Notes under the pieces: generated by a model | The model's input: the letters and a program-made list of their open reading frames with translations, nothing else | Databases searched by the model: none | Told to the model about the DNA's origin: nothing | Shown here: positions 8,458-16,384 of the stretch, piece by piece | Layout: each line of letters starts with the position of its first letter | Numbering within the stretch: the first letter of the stretch is position 1 | Position numbers and translations under genes: made by a program | Assembly: GCA_964551985.1 (NCBI GenBank) | Contig: CAZKFG010000035.1 | Coordinates: 1-25,502, forward strand | DNA from: CAZKFG01 sp964551985 | GTDB lineage: Bacteria > Bacillota > Negativicutes > Acidaminococcales > JAISLQ01 | DNA length: 25,502 nucleotides | Direction: 5' to 3'

Positions 8458-9300
8458 ATGCCACAAAATTTTGAAGTGTTTTTTAAAACTATAAGATTGT
8501 TAGACGTTATTGATATAATTGTTGTATCAATAGTATTATATCGCATATATATACTGCTAAAAGATACTCGTGCTGCCTCTTTAGCAAAGGGTATGATAGT
8601 CATTGCTTTGGCGGCTGTTCTTAGCAACTGGTTGGAACTGCACGTTATCAACTGGTTATTGCAAAAGAGCATAACCGTTTTGTTAGTTGCGTTGCCTGTT
8701 GTTTTTCAACCAGAGCTGCGTCGTGCTTTAGAACATCTAGGGCGCGGCAAGTTTTTTGCTAAATATTCTTTGGATAAAACCCAAGCAGAAAATATGCTCG
8801 ATGAGATTGCAGCTGCTCTACTTAATATGGCAAAGCACAAAATAGGTGCTTTAATAGTAGTCGAAGGAAGTACAGGTCTTAAAGATTATATAGAAACAGG
8901 TACAAAAGTCGATGCACTACTATCTAGTGAACTTTTGATTAATATATTTATACCAAACACGCCACTGCACGACGGTGCGGCGATAATTTCTGCCGATCGC
9001 ATTGCAGCGGTTGCTTGTCTTTTGCCGCTTACAGAAAAACACGGTCTTGCCCGTGAACTTGGGACAAGGCATAGAGCGGCTATTGGTCTTAGTGAAGTAT
9101 CCGATGCGCTTGTTTTTGTTGTCAGTGAGGAAACTGGTAATATATCTTTGGCAAACAGCGGAAATTTAAAACGTGGACTAACAGGCAGTGATATAAAAAA
9201 TTATTTAAGACCACTTTTATTTAACGGTAATAGTAAAAATCCGCTCACAGATTCGCTGAAAACTACTTTTAAGGGTTGGAGGCGTAATAAAAATGAGTGA
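8458..9300 (+). CDS. cdaA: Membrane-bound diadenylate cyclase (c-di-AMP synthase)
   Basis: Converts two ATP to cyclic di-AMP, a second messenger for potassium, osmolyte and cell-wall homeostasis in Firmicutes. The protein is 280 aa. The N-terminal ~85 residues contain hydrophobic segments (about 18-34, 44-59, 66-82) consistent with the usual three membrane helices. The DAC catalytic domain follows, with the DGA motif at 172-174 (LHDGAAII) and the RHR motif at 204-206 (GTRHRAAIG), both intact, so the enzyme should be active. The ribosome-binding site is GACGAGGA. It overlaps the next gene, cdaR, by eight bases, which fits their known complex. Confidence 0.95.
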   Translation: MPQNFEVFFKTIRLLDVIDIIVVSIVLYRIYILLKDTRAASLAKGMIVIALAAVLSNWLELHVINWLLQKSITVLLVALPVVFQPELRRALEHLGRGKFFAKYSLDKTQAENMLDEIAAALLNMAKHKIGALIVVEGSTGLKDYIETGTKVDALLSSELLINIFIPNTPLHDGAAIISADRIAAVACLLPLTEKHGLARELGTRHRAAIGLSEVSDALVFVVSEETGNISLANSGNLKRGLTGSDIKNYLRPLLFNGNSKNPLTDSLKTTFKGWRRNKNE

Positions 9301-10216
9301 TGCAAAAATGCCGAATAAGAAAAATAATCTGGCTAAAATAATTGCTTTGTTTGCGGCTGTTATGCTTTGGCTGTATGTTATGAACGAACAAAACCCAATA
9401 CTTACAGCTTCATATAATGTAGTGCTCAATAAACAAAAATTAGCATCAGATATGGTCTTGACAAGTACTTTACCAGAGGTTAGGGTAAGGATAAGTGCTA
9501 CAAGGTCTGTATTATCTAATTTGTCGACTAAAAATATTAAGGCTTATGTTGACCTTGATGATGTCAAAGAAGGTACGCATACTAGGAAAGTTTTGCTTCA
9601 AGTACCGCCAGAGGTGCAAGTTTTGGAGGTCGTGCCTGATAGCGTTGCTGTAAGCCTTGATAAATTAATTAGTCGTAGTCTGCCTGTAGAAATTAATTTT
9701 TATAAACAAACACTAAAAGATTTTGATATAGAGTCTGTTGCACTTGTGCCTAATGCCGCGATTGTCGAAGGCGCAAAAAAAGATGTCGATAAGGTATCTA
9801 AGATAGAGGCTGTTTATAAACAAATAGATACAGTCGAGCAACAAAGGGTACTTGTTGATATAGTAGCTGTAGATGAAAATGGTATTTTGATAGATAATGT
9901 TAAATTAGAACCGAAAAAGGCATATCTGACAATAGATATAAAAGAGAAAGTAATAACAAAAACAGTACCGATAAAAATGACTTTAACAGGTGGTTTGCCT
10001 AGTGGTTTTAGGATTATAAGTGCAACGACTAATCCTGACAAAATAGAGATAGCAGGCAGTATTTCAAATATAAAAGATGTTAAAGAGATAATTACAGATA
10101 ATATTAGCTTAAATGCTCTACAAGCAGATTTTAAGGGAAATGTAAAACTTATATTGCCAAAAGACATTGAGGCAAAAACAGACACTGTAGAGGTCGATTT
10201 GAAAATCCAAAAATAG
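9293..10216 (+). CDS. cdaR: YbbR-domain regulator of the diadenylate cyclase
   Basis: Membrane-anchored extracytoplasmic protein that binds and modulates CdaA in Firmicutes. The protein is 307 aa. A single N-terminal transmembrane segment (about residues 14-29, KIIALFAAVMLWLYVM) is followed by NEQNP, a common YbbR junction, and then roughly three repeats of about 80 residues with the beta-rich pattern of YbbR domains (phrases such as PVEINFY, VPIKMTLTGG). The start ATG lies inside cdaA, with GGAGG ten bases upstream. Family sequence is poorly conserved, so the call rests on topology, repeats and position between cdaA and glmM. Confidence 0.9.
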   Translation: MSDAKMPNKKNNLAKIIALFAAVMLWLYVMNEQNPILTASYNVVLNKQKLASDMVLTSTLPEVRVRISATRSVLSNLSTKNIKAYVDLDDVKEGTHTRKVLLQVPPEVQVLEVVPDSVAVSLDKLISRSLPVEINFYKQTLKDFDIESVALVPNAAIVEGAKKDVDKVSKIEAVYKQIDTVEQQRVLVDIVAVDENGILIDNVKLEPKKAYLTIDIKEKVITKTVPIKMTLTGGLPSGFRIISATTNPDKIEIAGSISNIKDVKEIITDNISLNALQADFKGNVKLILPKDIEAKTDTVEVDLKIQK

Positions 10217-10234
10217 ATATTAAGAGGTATTTAA

Positions 10235-11821
10235 TTGTTAAAATTAGCCAATTTACGCTTGGCGCTTGAAGATAATCGTTCTTTAAGGCAGGCTGTAGCA
10301 GATTATTTAAAAATCGAAAAATCACAAATAAAAGAATTTAAAATTTTAAAAAAAGCACTTGATGCTAGACGCAAAGACAAAATTAGCTTTGTTTATAATG
10401 TCCAATTTAATGTTGACAATCCTGATGCGATTTTAAAAAAGCCATTAGCTAACATATCGGCATGCAAACCGTCTTTGCTGCCTGATGTTGAATATGGCAG
10501 TAAAAAATTAGATTCTAATGTAGTCGTTGTAGGTGCTGGACCTTGTGGTCTTGTGGCGGCTTATATGCTCGCAAAAAATGGCTATAAGCCGATACTTTTA
10601 GAAAGAGGTCTACCGATAGATGAGCGTAAAGCCGCTGTTGATGACTTTTGGAAATTTGGTAAGTTGCATCCACATGCTAATGTGCAGTTTGGCGAAGGCG
10701 GTGCGGGAACTTTTTCGGACGGTAAATTGACAACGCGCATAAATGACCCTGTATGTAGCTATATTTTGCAGTTATTTGTAAAGTGCGGTGCAGCAAAAGA
10801 GATTGAATACGATAGCAAACCGCATATTGGCACTGATGTGCTTGTAAATGTTGTGAAAAATTTAGCCAATAGAATAAAAGAATATGGTGGGCAGATTCGC
10901 TATTTGTCAAAGCTGGAAAAACTAGAGATACAAGACGGTAAAATTAAAAAAGTTATTTTAAAAGATGGACGAAAAATAGATTGCAGTGCTTTAATTTTAG
11001 CTACAGGACACAGTGCCAGAGATACTTATAAGATGCTCTTTGACAGCAAGGTAGTACTTGAAGCAAAGCCATTTTCGGTTGGGGTTAGAATAGAGCATTT
11101 GCAAGAGATTATTGACGCAGCTCAATATGGCAGATCGGCGGGACATCCTAAACTCGGTCCAGCTGATTATTCTTTGGTTTTTCATGATAAAAACACTAAC
11201 CGTAGTGTCTACTCTTTTTGTATGTGCCCTGGTGGAAAGGTTGTTGCAGCTACCTCTTCTGTGGGTCAAGTGGTTACAAACGGTATGAGCTACAGCAAAA
11301 GAGATTCTGGTGTTGCCAACAGTGCTTTGGCAGTCGGAGTACAGCCGTCAGATTTTGACAATAATCCACTATTGGGGATGTTGTTTCAAGAACAGCTTGA
11401 GAATTTAGCTTATAATAGCGCAGGTAAAAATTATTTTGCCCCAGCACAAAGTGTTGGCAGCTTTTTAAAAGGCTATAAACCTGACGTTAAAGCTTCTTTT
11501 TCACCGACATATACGCCTGGAATAACCCCTGTAGATTTGCATAAATTGTTACCTAGTTTTGTTACAGACTCTTTGAAAAACGCACTTGTTGATTTTGGTA
11601 GAAAGATTAAAGGTTTTGATGATGATAGAGCGCTACTTACAGGAGTGGAGACGAGAACGTCGGCGCCGGTGCGGATTGTTCGGATGGACAATCATCAAGC
11701 GCTTGGGGTTTATGGCTTGTATCCTGCCGGTGAAGGTGCAGGATATGCAGGCGGGATAATGAGCGCTGCAATAGATGGATATTATACGGCACTTTGCGTA
11801 ATGAAAGAATTTAAAGCTTAA
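10235..11821 (+). CDS. FAD-dependent dehydrogenase of unknown substrate
   Basis: A 528-aa flavoprotein. An N-terminal region of about 90 residues of unclear fold (basic, KALDARRKDKISFVY) precedes a Rossmann FAD-binding motif GAGPCG at 100-105 with the closing ERG, then the family hallmark QFGEGGAGTFSDGKLTTR. The C-terminal half has ETRTSAPVRI and YPAGEGAGYAGGI, the second flavin-contact region. This matches the conserved uncharacterised dehydrogenases related to COG2509. The TTG start is supported by AGAGG seven bases upstream. It sits in the cdaA-cdaR-glmM-glmS operon, 18 bases after cdaR and 12 bases before glmM, so co-expression with cell-wall precursor synthesis is likely. The substrate is unknown; a role in quinone, tRNA or envelope chemistry would be guesswork. 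Confidence 0.85.
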   Translation: MLKLANLRLALEDNRSLRQAVADYLKIEKSQIKEFKILKKALDARRKDKISFVYNVQFNVDNPDAILKKPLANISACKPSLLPDVEYGSKKLDSNVVVVGAGPCGLVAAYMLAKNGYKPILLERGLPIDERKAAVDDFWKFGKLHPHANVQFGEGGAGTFSDGKLTTRINDPVCSYILQLFVKCGAAKEIEYDSKPHIGTDVLVNVVKNLANRIKEYGGQIRYLSKLEKLEIQDGKIKKVILKDGRKIDCSALILATGHSARDTYKMLFDSKVVLEAKPFSVGVRIEHLQEIIDAAQYGRSAGHPKLGPADYSLVFHDKNTNRSVYSFCMCPGGKVVAATSSVGQVVTNGMSYSKRDSGVANSALAVGVQPSDFDNNPLLGMLFQEQLENLAYNSAGKNYFAPAQSVGSFLKGYKPDVKASFSPTYTPGITPVDLHKLLPSFVTDSLKNALVDFGRKIKGFDDDRALLTGVETRTSAPVRIVRMDNHQALGVYGLYPAGEGAGYAGGIMSAAIDGYYTALCVMKEFKA

Positions 11822-11833
11822 GGAGGTTTTTAT

Positions 11834-13171
11834 TTGAAAAGATTATTTGGTACAGATGGCGTAAGAGGACTTGCAAATGTGGAACTTACAGCACAACTGG
11901 CGCTTGATTTAGGTAGGGCGGTGGCACTTTATTTTGCTAAAAAAACTGACAGTGCACCTGTTTTTTATATTGGTTGTGATACAAGATTATCGTGTAAGAT
12001 GTTAGAGGCGGCACTTGCTGCCGGCATTTGTTCGGCAGGTGGAGTGGCGCATCTTTTAGGCGTAATGCCAACCCCGGCAGTCGCTTATTTAACTGCAAAT
12101 TCAAATGCTTGTGCTGGCGTTGTTATTTCGGCATCACACAATCATTTTGCCGATAACGGAATTAAATTCTTTTCAGCTAATGGTGCTAAATTACCTGATA
12201 GCGTGGAAGATGAAATACAAAAAATAATGCAAACACCAAGTACTGATAATGTTACTGGCGAAAAACTAGGTACTATTGTCGAAAATAATAATTTAGCAGA
12301 AGAATATGCCAATTATGTTACAGGCAATGCTGATGTTGATTTGCACGGTTTGAAAATAGTTGTAGATTGTGCTAATGGCGCGGCACACGAACTTGCACCA
12401 CTTATTTTGCGTAGACTTGGTGCCGAGGTTGTTGTTATTAATGATAAGCCTAATGGTATAAATATCAACGATAATTGTGGGTCTACTCATTTAGAGCAGT
12501 TGTGCCAAGTGGTAAAAGAACAAAAAGCAAACGTTGGAATCGCTCACGATGGTGATGCGGACAGATGCTTGATGGTTGATGAATATGGCATTGCTATTGA
12601 CGGCGATCAGATGATGCTCATTTGCGCATTAGAACTGATGCGTGATAAAAAACTTAAGAAAAACACTCTTGTTACAACGGTAATGAGCAATATTGGCTTA
12701 CACAAAGCCATAGAGCAATGTGGCGGTAAATGCGTTGTAACAGGTGTCGGTGATCGTTATGTTCTAGAAGAGATGTTAAAGAGTGATTATAATTTAGGTG
12801 GCGAGCAGTCAGGGCATGTGATTTTTGGCGATTTGGTCAAGACAGGTGATGGCATTGTTACCGCGACCCAAGTGCTTAGGGCGATGGTCAAAAATAATAA
12901 ACCTTTATCAGAACTTGCGGCTTTAATGGTGCGTTATCCACAGGTTCTAAAAAACGTCAGGGTTAAAAATAAACACGGCTGGCAGCAAAACGACAATATT
13001 AAAAAAGCTTTAGAAAGTGTGGAAAAACAACTAGAGGGTAACGGTAGAGTGCTACTTCGTGAATCTGGCACAGAGCCTTTGATAAGGGTGATGCTAGAAG
13101 GTAAAGAGATTACAGTATTACACAGACTTACTGACTATTTGGTAGATGTTGTGCAAAAAGAATTAGCATAG
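11834..13171 (+). CDS. glmM: Phosphoglucosamine mutase
   Basis: Interconverts glucosamine-6-phosphate and glucosamine-1-phosphate for UDP-GlcNAc synthesis. The protein is 445 aa. It begins LFGTDGVRG after the initiator. The phosphoserine loop ISASHN contains Ser101 (codon at 12134), the magnesium site is DGDADR at 239-244, and the phosphate-binding RESGTEPLIRV is near the C-terminus. The TTG start has a perfect AAGGAGG seven bases upstream. In other Firmicutes CdaA binds GlmM and is inhibited by it, so the shared operon likely reflects that interaction. Confidence 0.96.
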   Translation: MKRLFGTDGVRGLANVELTAQLALDLGRAVALYFAKKTDSAPVFYIGCDTRLSCKMLEAALAAGICSAGGVAHLLGVMPTPAVAYLTANSNACAGVVISASHNHFADNGIKFFSANGAKLPDSVEDEIQKIMQTPSTDNVTGEKLGTIVENNNLAEEYANYVTGNADVDLHGLKIVVDCANGAAHELAPLILRRLGAEVVVINDKPNGININDNCGSTHLEQLCQVVKEQKANVGIAHDGDADRCLMVDEYGIAIDGDQMMLICALELMRDKKLKKNTLVTTVMSNIGLHKAIEQCGGKCVVTGVGDRYVLEEMLKSDYNLGGEQSGHVIFGDLVKTGDGIVTATQVLRAMVKNNKPLSELAALMVRYPQVLKNVRVKNKHGWQQNDNIKKALESVEKQLEGNGRVLLRESGTEPLIRVMLEGKEITVLHRLTDYLVDVVQKELA

Positions 13172-13183
13172 TACAACTTGTTG

Positions 13184-13192
13184 TGGTATAAT
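13184..13192 (+). promoter_or_regulatory. Extended -10 promoter candidate before glmS
   Basis: TGGTATAAT (13184-13192) is a perfect extended -10 in the 54-base gap between glmM and glmS. The -35 is weak (TTAGCA at 13163-13168, 18-base spacer). It could give glmS extra transcription independent of the upstream operon. The gap is far too short to contain a glmS ribozyme. Confidence 0.4.
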
Positions 13193-13225
13193 AAATTATT
13201 AAAGTTTTTTAGGAGGAATTTTTAC

Positions 13226-15055
13226 ATGTGTGGTATTGTTGGATATATAGGCAGTGGTGATGCTACACCGTTTTTAATTGATGGTCTGACACGCCTTGAA
13301 TATCGAGGATATGACTCATCAGGTATTGCTGTATACAATGGCGAGAGGATAGTTTTGCAAAAAACTGTTGGCAAGCTAGAAGAATTAAAAAAGAAAATTC
13401 AAGATAATATGCCTTCTGGTAAGATAGGTGTTGGACATACACGCTGGGCAACTCACGGTCGCCCATCAGATAGAAACAGTCATCCACATATTAGCAATGA
13501 TGGTAATTTTATCGTTGTTCACAATGGTATTATTGAAAATTATTTAACACTTAAAGAGGATTTAATCCAAAAGGGATTTAGTTTTCTATCAGAGACTGAC
13601 ACAGAAGTTGTAGCACAACTAATGCAGGCTCATTATGATGGCGATTTTTTAAGCACGGTTAAAAAAGTGCGCTCTTTAATTGAGGGTTCGTATTCATTAA
13701 CTTTTATTTGCGCACACAACCCTGATACGCTAATTTGTATGAAAAAAGACAACCCGCTTATAATCGGTCTTGGTGAAGGTGAAAACTATATCGCATCAGA
13801 TATTCCGGCGATTATTGCCAAAACAAGGCGGACATATATTCTAAGCGACGGTGAACTTGCTGTTATTACTAAAGATAGTGTCAAAATTGAAAATTTAGCA
13901 GGCGAAGTTGTTGATAAACAAGTATTTAATGTCTCATGGAACGCACAGGCGGCAGAAAAAGGCGGCTACGAGCATTTCATGATAAAAGAAATTTATGAAC
14001 AACCAAAAGCTATTCGCGATACTTTTAGCGGACGAATAAGCAAAGATTTAAAAAATATCCATTTTGATGAATTGGCTTGGACTAAAGAAGATTTATCCAA
14101 AATCAAAAAAATCTATATGGTAGCTTGTGGTACTGCGTATCACGCGGGTCTTGTCGGTAAACACTATATAGAACAACTTTGTGGAATTAGTGTTGAAACA
14201 GACATTGCTTCAGAATTTCGTTATAGAAAACCACTTGTTGACAAAGACTGTTTAATGATTGTTGTCAGTCAATCTGGTGAGACTATCGATACTCTTGCTG
14301 CTTTAAAAGAGGCTAAACGTCTTGGCGCTAAGACTCTTGCAATAACAAATGTTGTCGATTCATCTATTGCCAGAGAAGCGGACAACGTAATATATACTTA
14401 CGCAGGACCTGAGATTGCTGTTGCCTCAACTAAAGCTTATACAACACAAGTTATGATTTTATTGATATTGGCAATTTATATGGGCGAAATTAATGGCAAA
14501 CTTTTGCCCTCTAGTATGGAAAAATTAATTGGTGAGATAAAAACTTTGCCAGATAAAATGCACCAAATGTTAGAAGATGTTTCGGCTGTTAAAATATTTG
14601 CTGAAAAATATGCGGCAAACGAAGATGTCTTTTTCCTTGGTAGGCTTATCGATTATGCTGTAGCGCTAGAAGGCTCTCTTAAATTAAAAGAAATCTCTTA
14701 TATACATGCTGAAGCTTATGCGGCAGGTGAACTTAAACACGGAACGCTTGCCTTGATAGTTGAACGTACACCAGTTATAGTTTTAGCAACACAAAAAGAT
14801 GTATATGAAAAGACTTTGAGTAATATAAAAGAAGTAAAAGCACGTGACGCTATTGTTATCGGAATAGCAATGCAAAACGATACAATGATTGACAAATATG
14901 TTGACCATGTTGTACGCATTCCTGTAGCTGATGGCTTTTTAGCACCTATTTTAGCAGTAGTTCCGCTACAATTGATAGCTTATTACGCTGCTTTGACTCG
15001 CGGCTGTAATGTTGATATGCCAAGAAACCTTGCCAAAAGTGTTACGGTAGAATAG
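13226..15055 (+). CDS. glmS: Glutamine-fructose-6-phosphate aminotransferase (isomerizing)
   Basis: Makes glucosamine-6-phosphate from fructose-6-phosphate and glutamine, the first committed step to UDP-GlcNAc. The protein is 609 aa, the standard length. The start MCGIVGYIG places the nucleophile Cys2 at the mature N-terminus of the Ntn glutaminase domain (to about residue 240). Two SIS sugar-isomerase domains follow, with SQSGET at 348-353, and the C-terminus is the typical LAKSVTVE. AGGAGG lies ten bases upstream of the ATG; the longer frame from 13178 would hide Cys2 and is rejected. No ribozyme-sized leader is present, so regulation differs from Bacillus glmS. Confidence 0.97.
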   Translation: MCGIVGYIGSGDATPFLIDGLTRLEYRGYDSSGIAVYNGERIVLQKTVGKLEELKKKIQDNMPSGKIGVGHTRWATHGRPSDRNSHPHISNDGNFIVVHNGIIENYLTLKEDLIQKGFSFLSETDTEVVAQLMQAHYDGDFLSTVKKVRSLIEGSYSLTFICAHNPDTLICMKKDNPLIIGLGEGENYIASDIPAIIAKTRRTYILSDGELAVITKDSVKIENLAGEVVDKQVFNVSWNAQAAEKGGYEHFMIKEIYEQPKAIRDTFSGRISKDLKNIHFDELAWTKEDLSKIKKIYMVACGTAYHAGLVGKHYIEQLCGISVETDIASEFRYRKPLVDKDCLMIVVSQSGETIDTLAALKEAKRLGAKTLAITNVVDSSIAREADNVIYTYAGPEIAVASTKAYTTQVMILLILAIYMGEINGKLLPSSMEKLIGEIKTLPDKMHQMLEDVSAVKIFAEKYAANEDVFFLGRLIDYAVALEGSLKLKEISYIHAEAYAAGELKHGTLALIVERTPVIVLATQKDVYEKTLSNIKEVKARDAIVIGIAMQNDTMIDKYVDHVVRIPVADGFLAPILAVVPLQLIAYYAALTRGCNVDMPRNLAKSVTVE

Positions 15056-15072
15056 CCTTAAGGAGCGTTGTT

Positions 15073-15765
15073 GTGATTAAAAAGATTTTATTTGCAGTGC
15101 TAGTATGTTTGTCGTTGTCTTTAAGCAGTGTATACGCGAAAAGTTTTGATGTTGAATATTTTTTGCAAGAGGGTAAGAAGGCTTATAATCAAGGCAATTT
15201 TATAAGAGCGACCTTCTATTATAGTAAGGCGATGCTGATAAACCCTGAGCGTTCTGATATATTTTTTAACAGTGCGAAAAATTGGCTTAGCTTAGGCGAC
15301 GTACAACAAGCTTTAAATGATATAGACGAGTGTTTGCGCTTAAATCCTAAAAATCTTGATTTTATTTGTAGTAAAATTTATCTACAAGCATTATCTGGTG
15401 ATTTTGATGAAGCGATGCTACAAATTAATCAGCATATAAAAGAACAACCACAAAACAGTGCTTTTTATCTCGTTAGAGGTCTGATTTTTGAGCAAAATGA
15501 AATTTTTGATAAAGCAATTGTAGATTATGATATGGCAATTAAATTGCATGGTAAAATACCAGAAAAAAATCGTCAAGACTCTTTAGAGGTTTTCTCCAGT
15601 CTGACAAATCTTTATGCAATAGATAAAGATGGTGGCGCTTTGCATCTTTATAAAGCTATGGCAAAATCTAAAAGTGGCAATTTTTCCAGTGCCAAACGTG
15701 ATTTTAAAAAAGCTGTCAACATTAATAAGCTTTTGACAGGGAAGGTTCCGGAAGGGATTGTATAA
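15073..15765 (+). CDS. Secreted or periplasmic tetratricopeptide-repeat protein
   Basis: A 230-aa protein starting at GTG 15073, with AAGGAG seven bases upstream. Residues 1-22 form a clear signal peptide (basic MIKK, hydrophobic core, VYA-KS cleavage); there is no convincing lipobox. The mature part is helical TPR repeats: GKKAYNQGNFIRATFYYSKA, then NWLSLGDVQQALNDIDECL, QALSGDFDEAMLQINQHI, LIFEQNEIFDKAIVDYDMAI, and a last one, KSKSGNFSSAKRDFKKAV. It follows glmS by 17 bases and is the last gene of the operon. TPR proteins mediate protein-protein contacts; the partner is unknown. An envelope-assembly role is only suggested by the operon. Confidence 0.8.
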   Translation: MIKKILFAVLVCLSLSLSSVYAKSFDVEYFLQEGKKAYNQGNFIRATFYYSKAMLINPERSDIFFNSAKNWLSLGDVQQALNDIDECLRLNPKNLDFICSKIYLQALSGDFDEAMLQINQHIKEQPQNSAFYLVRGLIFEQNEIFDKAIVDYDMAIKLHGKIPEKNRQDSLEVFSSLTNLYAIDKDGGALHLYKAMAKSKSGNFSSAKRDFKKAVNINKLLTGKVPEGIV

Positions 15766-15767
15766 AT

Positions 15768-15801
15768 AAAAAGTCCGTACGATTAATCGTACGGACTTTT
15801 T
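15768..15801. terminator. Bidirectional intrinsic terminator (perfect 34-base palindrome)
   Basis: AAAAAGTCCGTACGAT (15768-15783) and its exact reverse complement (15786-15801) flank a two-base centre. Each strand ends in a run of five or more Ts. It lies between the convergent TPR gene and the AdoMet decarboxylase-like gene, whose stop codon begins at 15803 on the minus strand, so it should terminate both. Confidence 0.85.
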
Positions 15802-16268
15802 TAATCTGTTGAGGAATTTTTTTTATTTTTGAATATGTTGAGCATTTTAGCGCTGGTATTTGTTACTCTACGCCATACTTTGGTTTTTTTTCTGATTTTT
15901 GGTTTCATATCATTTAATGAACCAAAATCACCTCTTTGCAAATGTGTGTGTTTAGATTTTTCTGAATTTAGAGCTTGTCTTATTTTTATAGCAATTTTAT
16001 CAATTGACGTATTAGCGTTGCTTGTAAAAATATCAACGCAGGCAAAACTTTGTTCCGGGTAGGCATGAACTACCAAATGACCGTGTTCATTAAAAGCAAT
16101 TATGGAAATGTTGTTAGTGTTTTCGTACTCTTGACTGTAAAATGAACCTGTAGCGACATTTTGTTCTTTGAGTATATTTTTTAATATATCCTCTAATGTT
16201 TGTTTATCTTTTAATATATCATAATCACAATTGTATAAATCAAGGACCACTTGTTTACTTGTAGCCAT
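15801..16268 (-). CDS. S-adenosylmethionine decarboxylase-like protein lacking the pyruvoyl-forming serine
   Basis: A 155-aa protein; its first ~100 residues match the small prokaryotic AdoMet decarboxylase fold (start VVLDLYNCD, core GHLVVHAYPEQSFACVDIF). Family enzymes self-cleave at Glu62-Ser63 to create a pyruvoyl group, and use Cys83. Here the aligned positions, without gaps, are His62-Gly63 and Ser83, while Ser55 and His68 are retained. Classical self-processing therefore looks impossible. The tail (about residues 105-155) is longer than usual and strongly basic (KPKIRKKTKVWRR). The start ATG 16268 has GGAGG upstream; the in-frame GTG at 16280 would include the ribosome-binding site. 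A full-consensus promoter precedes it. No spermidine synthase lies nearby. It may be a regulatory or ligand-binding paralogue; its function is not known. Confidence 0.8.
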   Translation of the reverse strand: MATSKQVVLDLYNCDYDILKDKQTLEDILKNILKEQNVATGSFYSQEYENTNNISIIAFNEHGHLVVHAYPEQSFACVDIFTSNANTSIDKIAIKIRQALNSEKSKHTHLQRGDFGSLNDMKPKIRKKTKVWRRVTNTSAKMLNIFKNKKNSSTD

Positions 16269-16306
16269 AAAATCCTCCACATATATAGTTTTTCTCTTAA
16301 ATAAAT

Positions 16307-16335
16307 ATTATATGTTATAAGTGGCAAACTGTCAA
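16307..16335 (-). promoter_or_regulatory. Full-consensus sigma-A promoter of the AdoMet decarboxylase-like gene
   Basis: On the minus strand TTGACA (16335-16330), exactly 17 bases, then TATAAT (16312-16307): all twelve consensus positions match. Transcription would start near 16300, giving a leader of about 32 bases. This is the best promoter in the window and argues that the gene is well expressed. Confidence 0.75.
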
Positions 16336-16351
16336 AGAAATAGTGTATAAT
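16322..16351 (+). promoter_or_regulatory. Weak candidate promoter of recD2
   Basis: A perfect TATAAT (16346-16351) is preceded at 18 bases by a poor -35 (TGGCAA, 16322-16327). It overlaps the -35 region of the divergent promoter at 16307-16335, so the two could interfere. Confidence 0.35.
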
Positions 16352-16384
16352 TTAAATATATTTGTTAGATTAGTAGGAGTATTT

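Noticed and set aside
13172..13225. glmS ribozyme
   Set aside because: The gap is too short and shows only promoter and ribosome-binding elements.
15829..16062. Plus-strand open frame, hydrophobic, within the decarboxylase-like gene
   Set aside because: Antisense shadow of a gene whose protein clearly matches a family; no credible Shine-Dalgarno.
15801..16268. Sequencing error or frameshift explaining the missing Ser63 and Cys83
   Set aside because: Two separate substitutions in an unbroken frame with conserved flanking residues, plus a third at residue 62, are not explained by one error.
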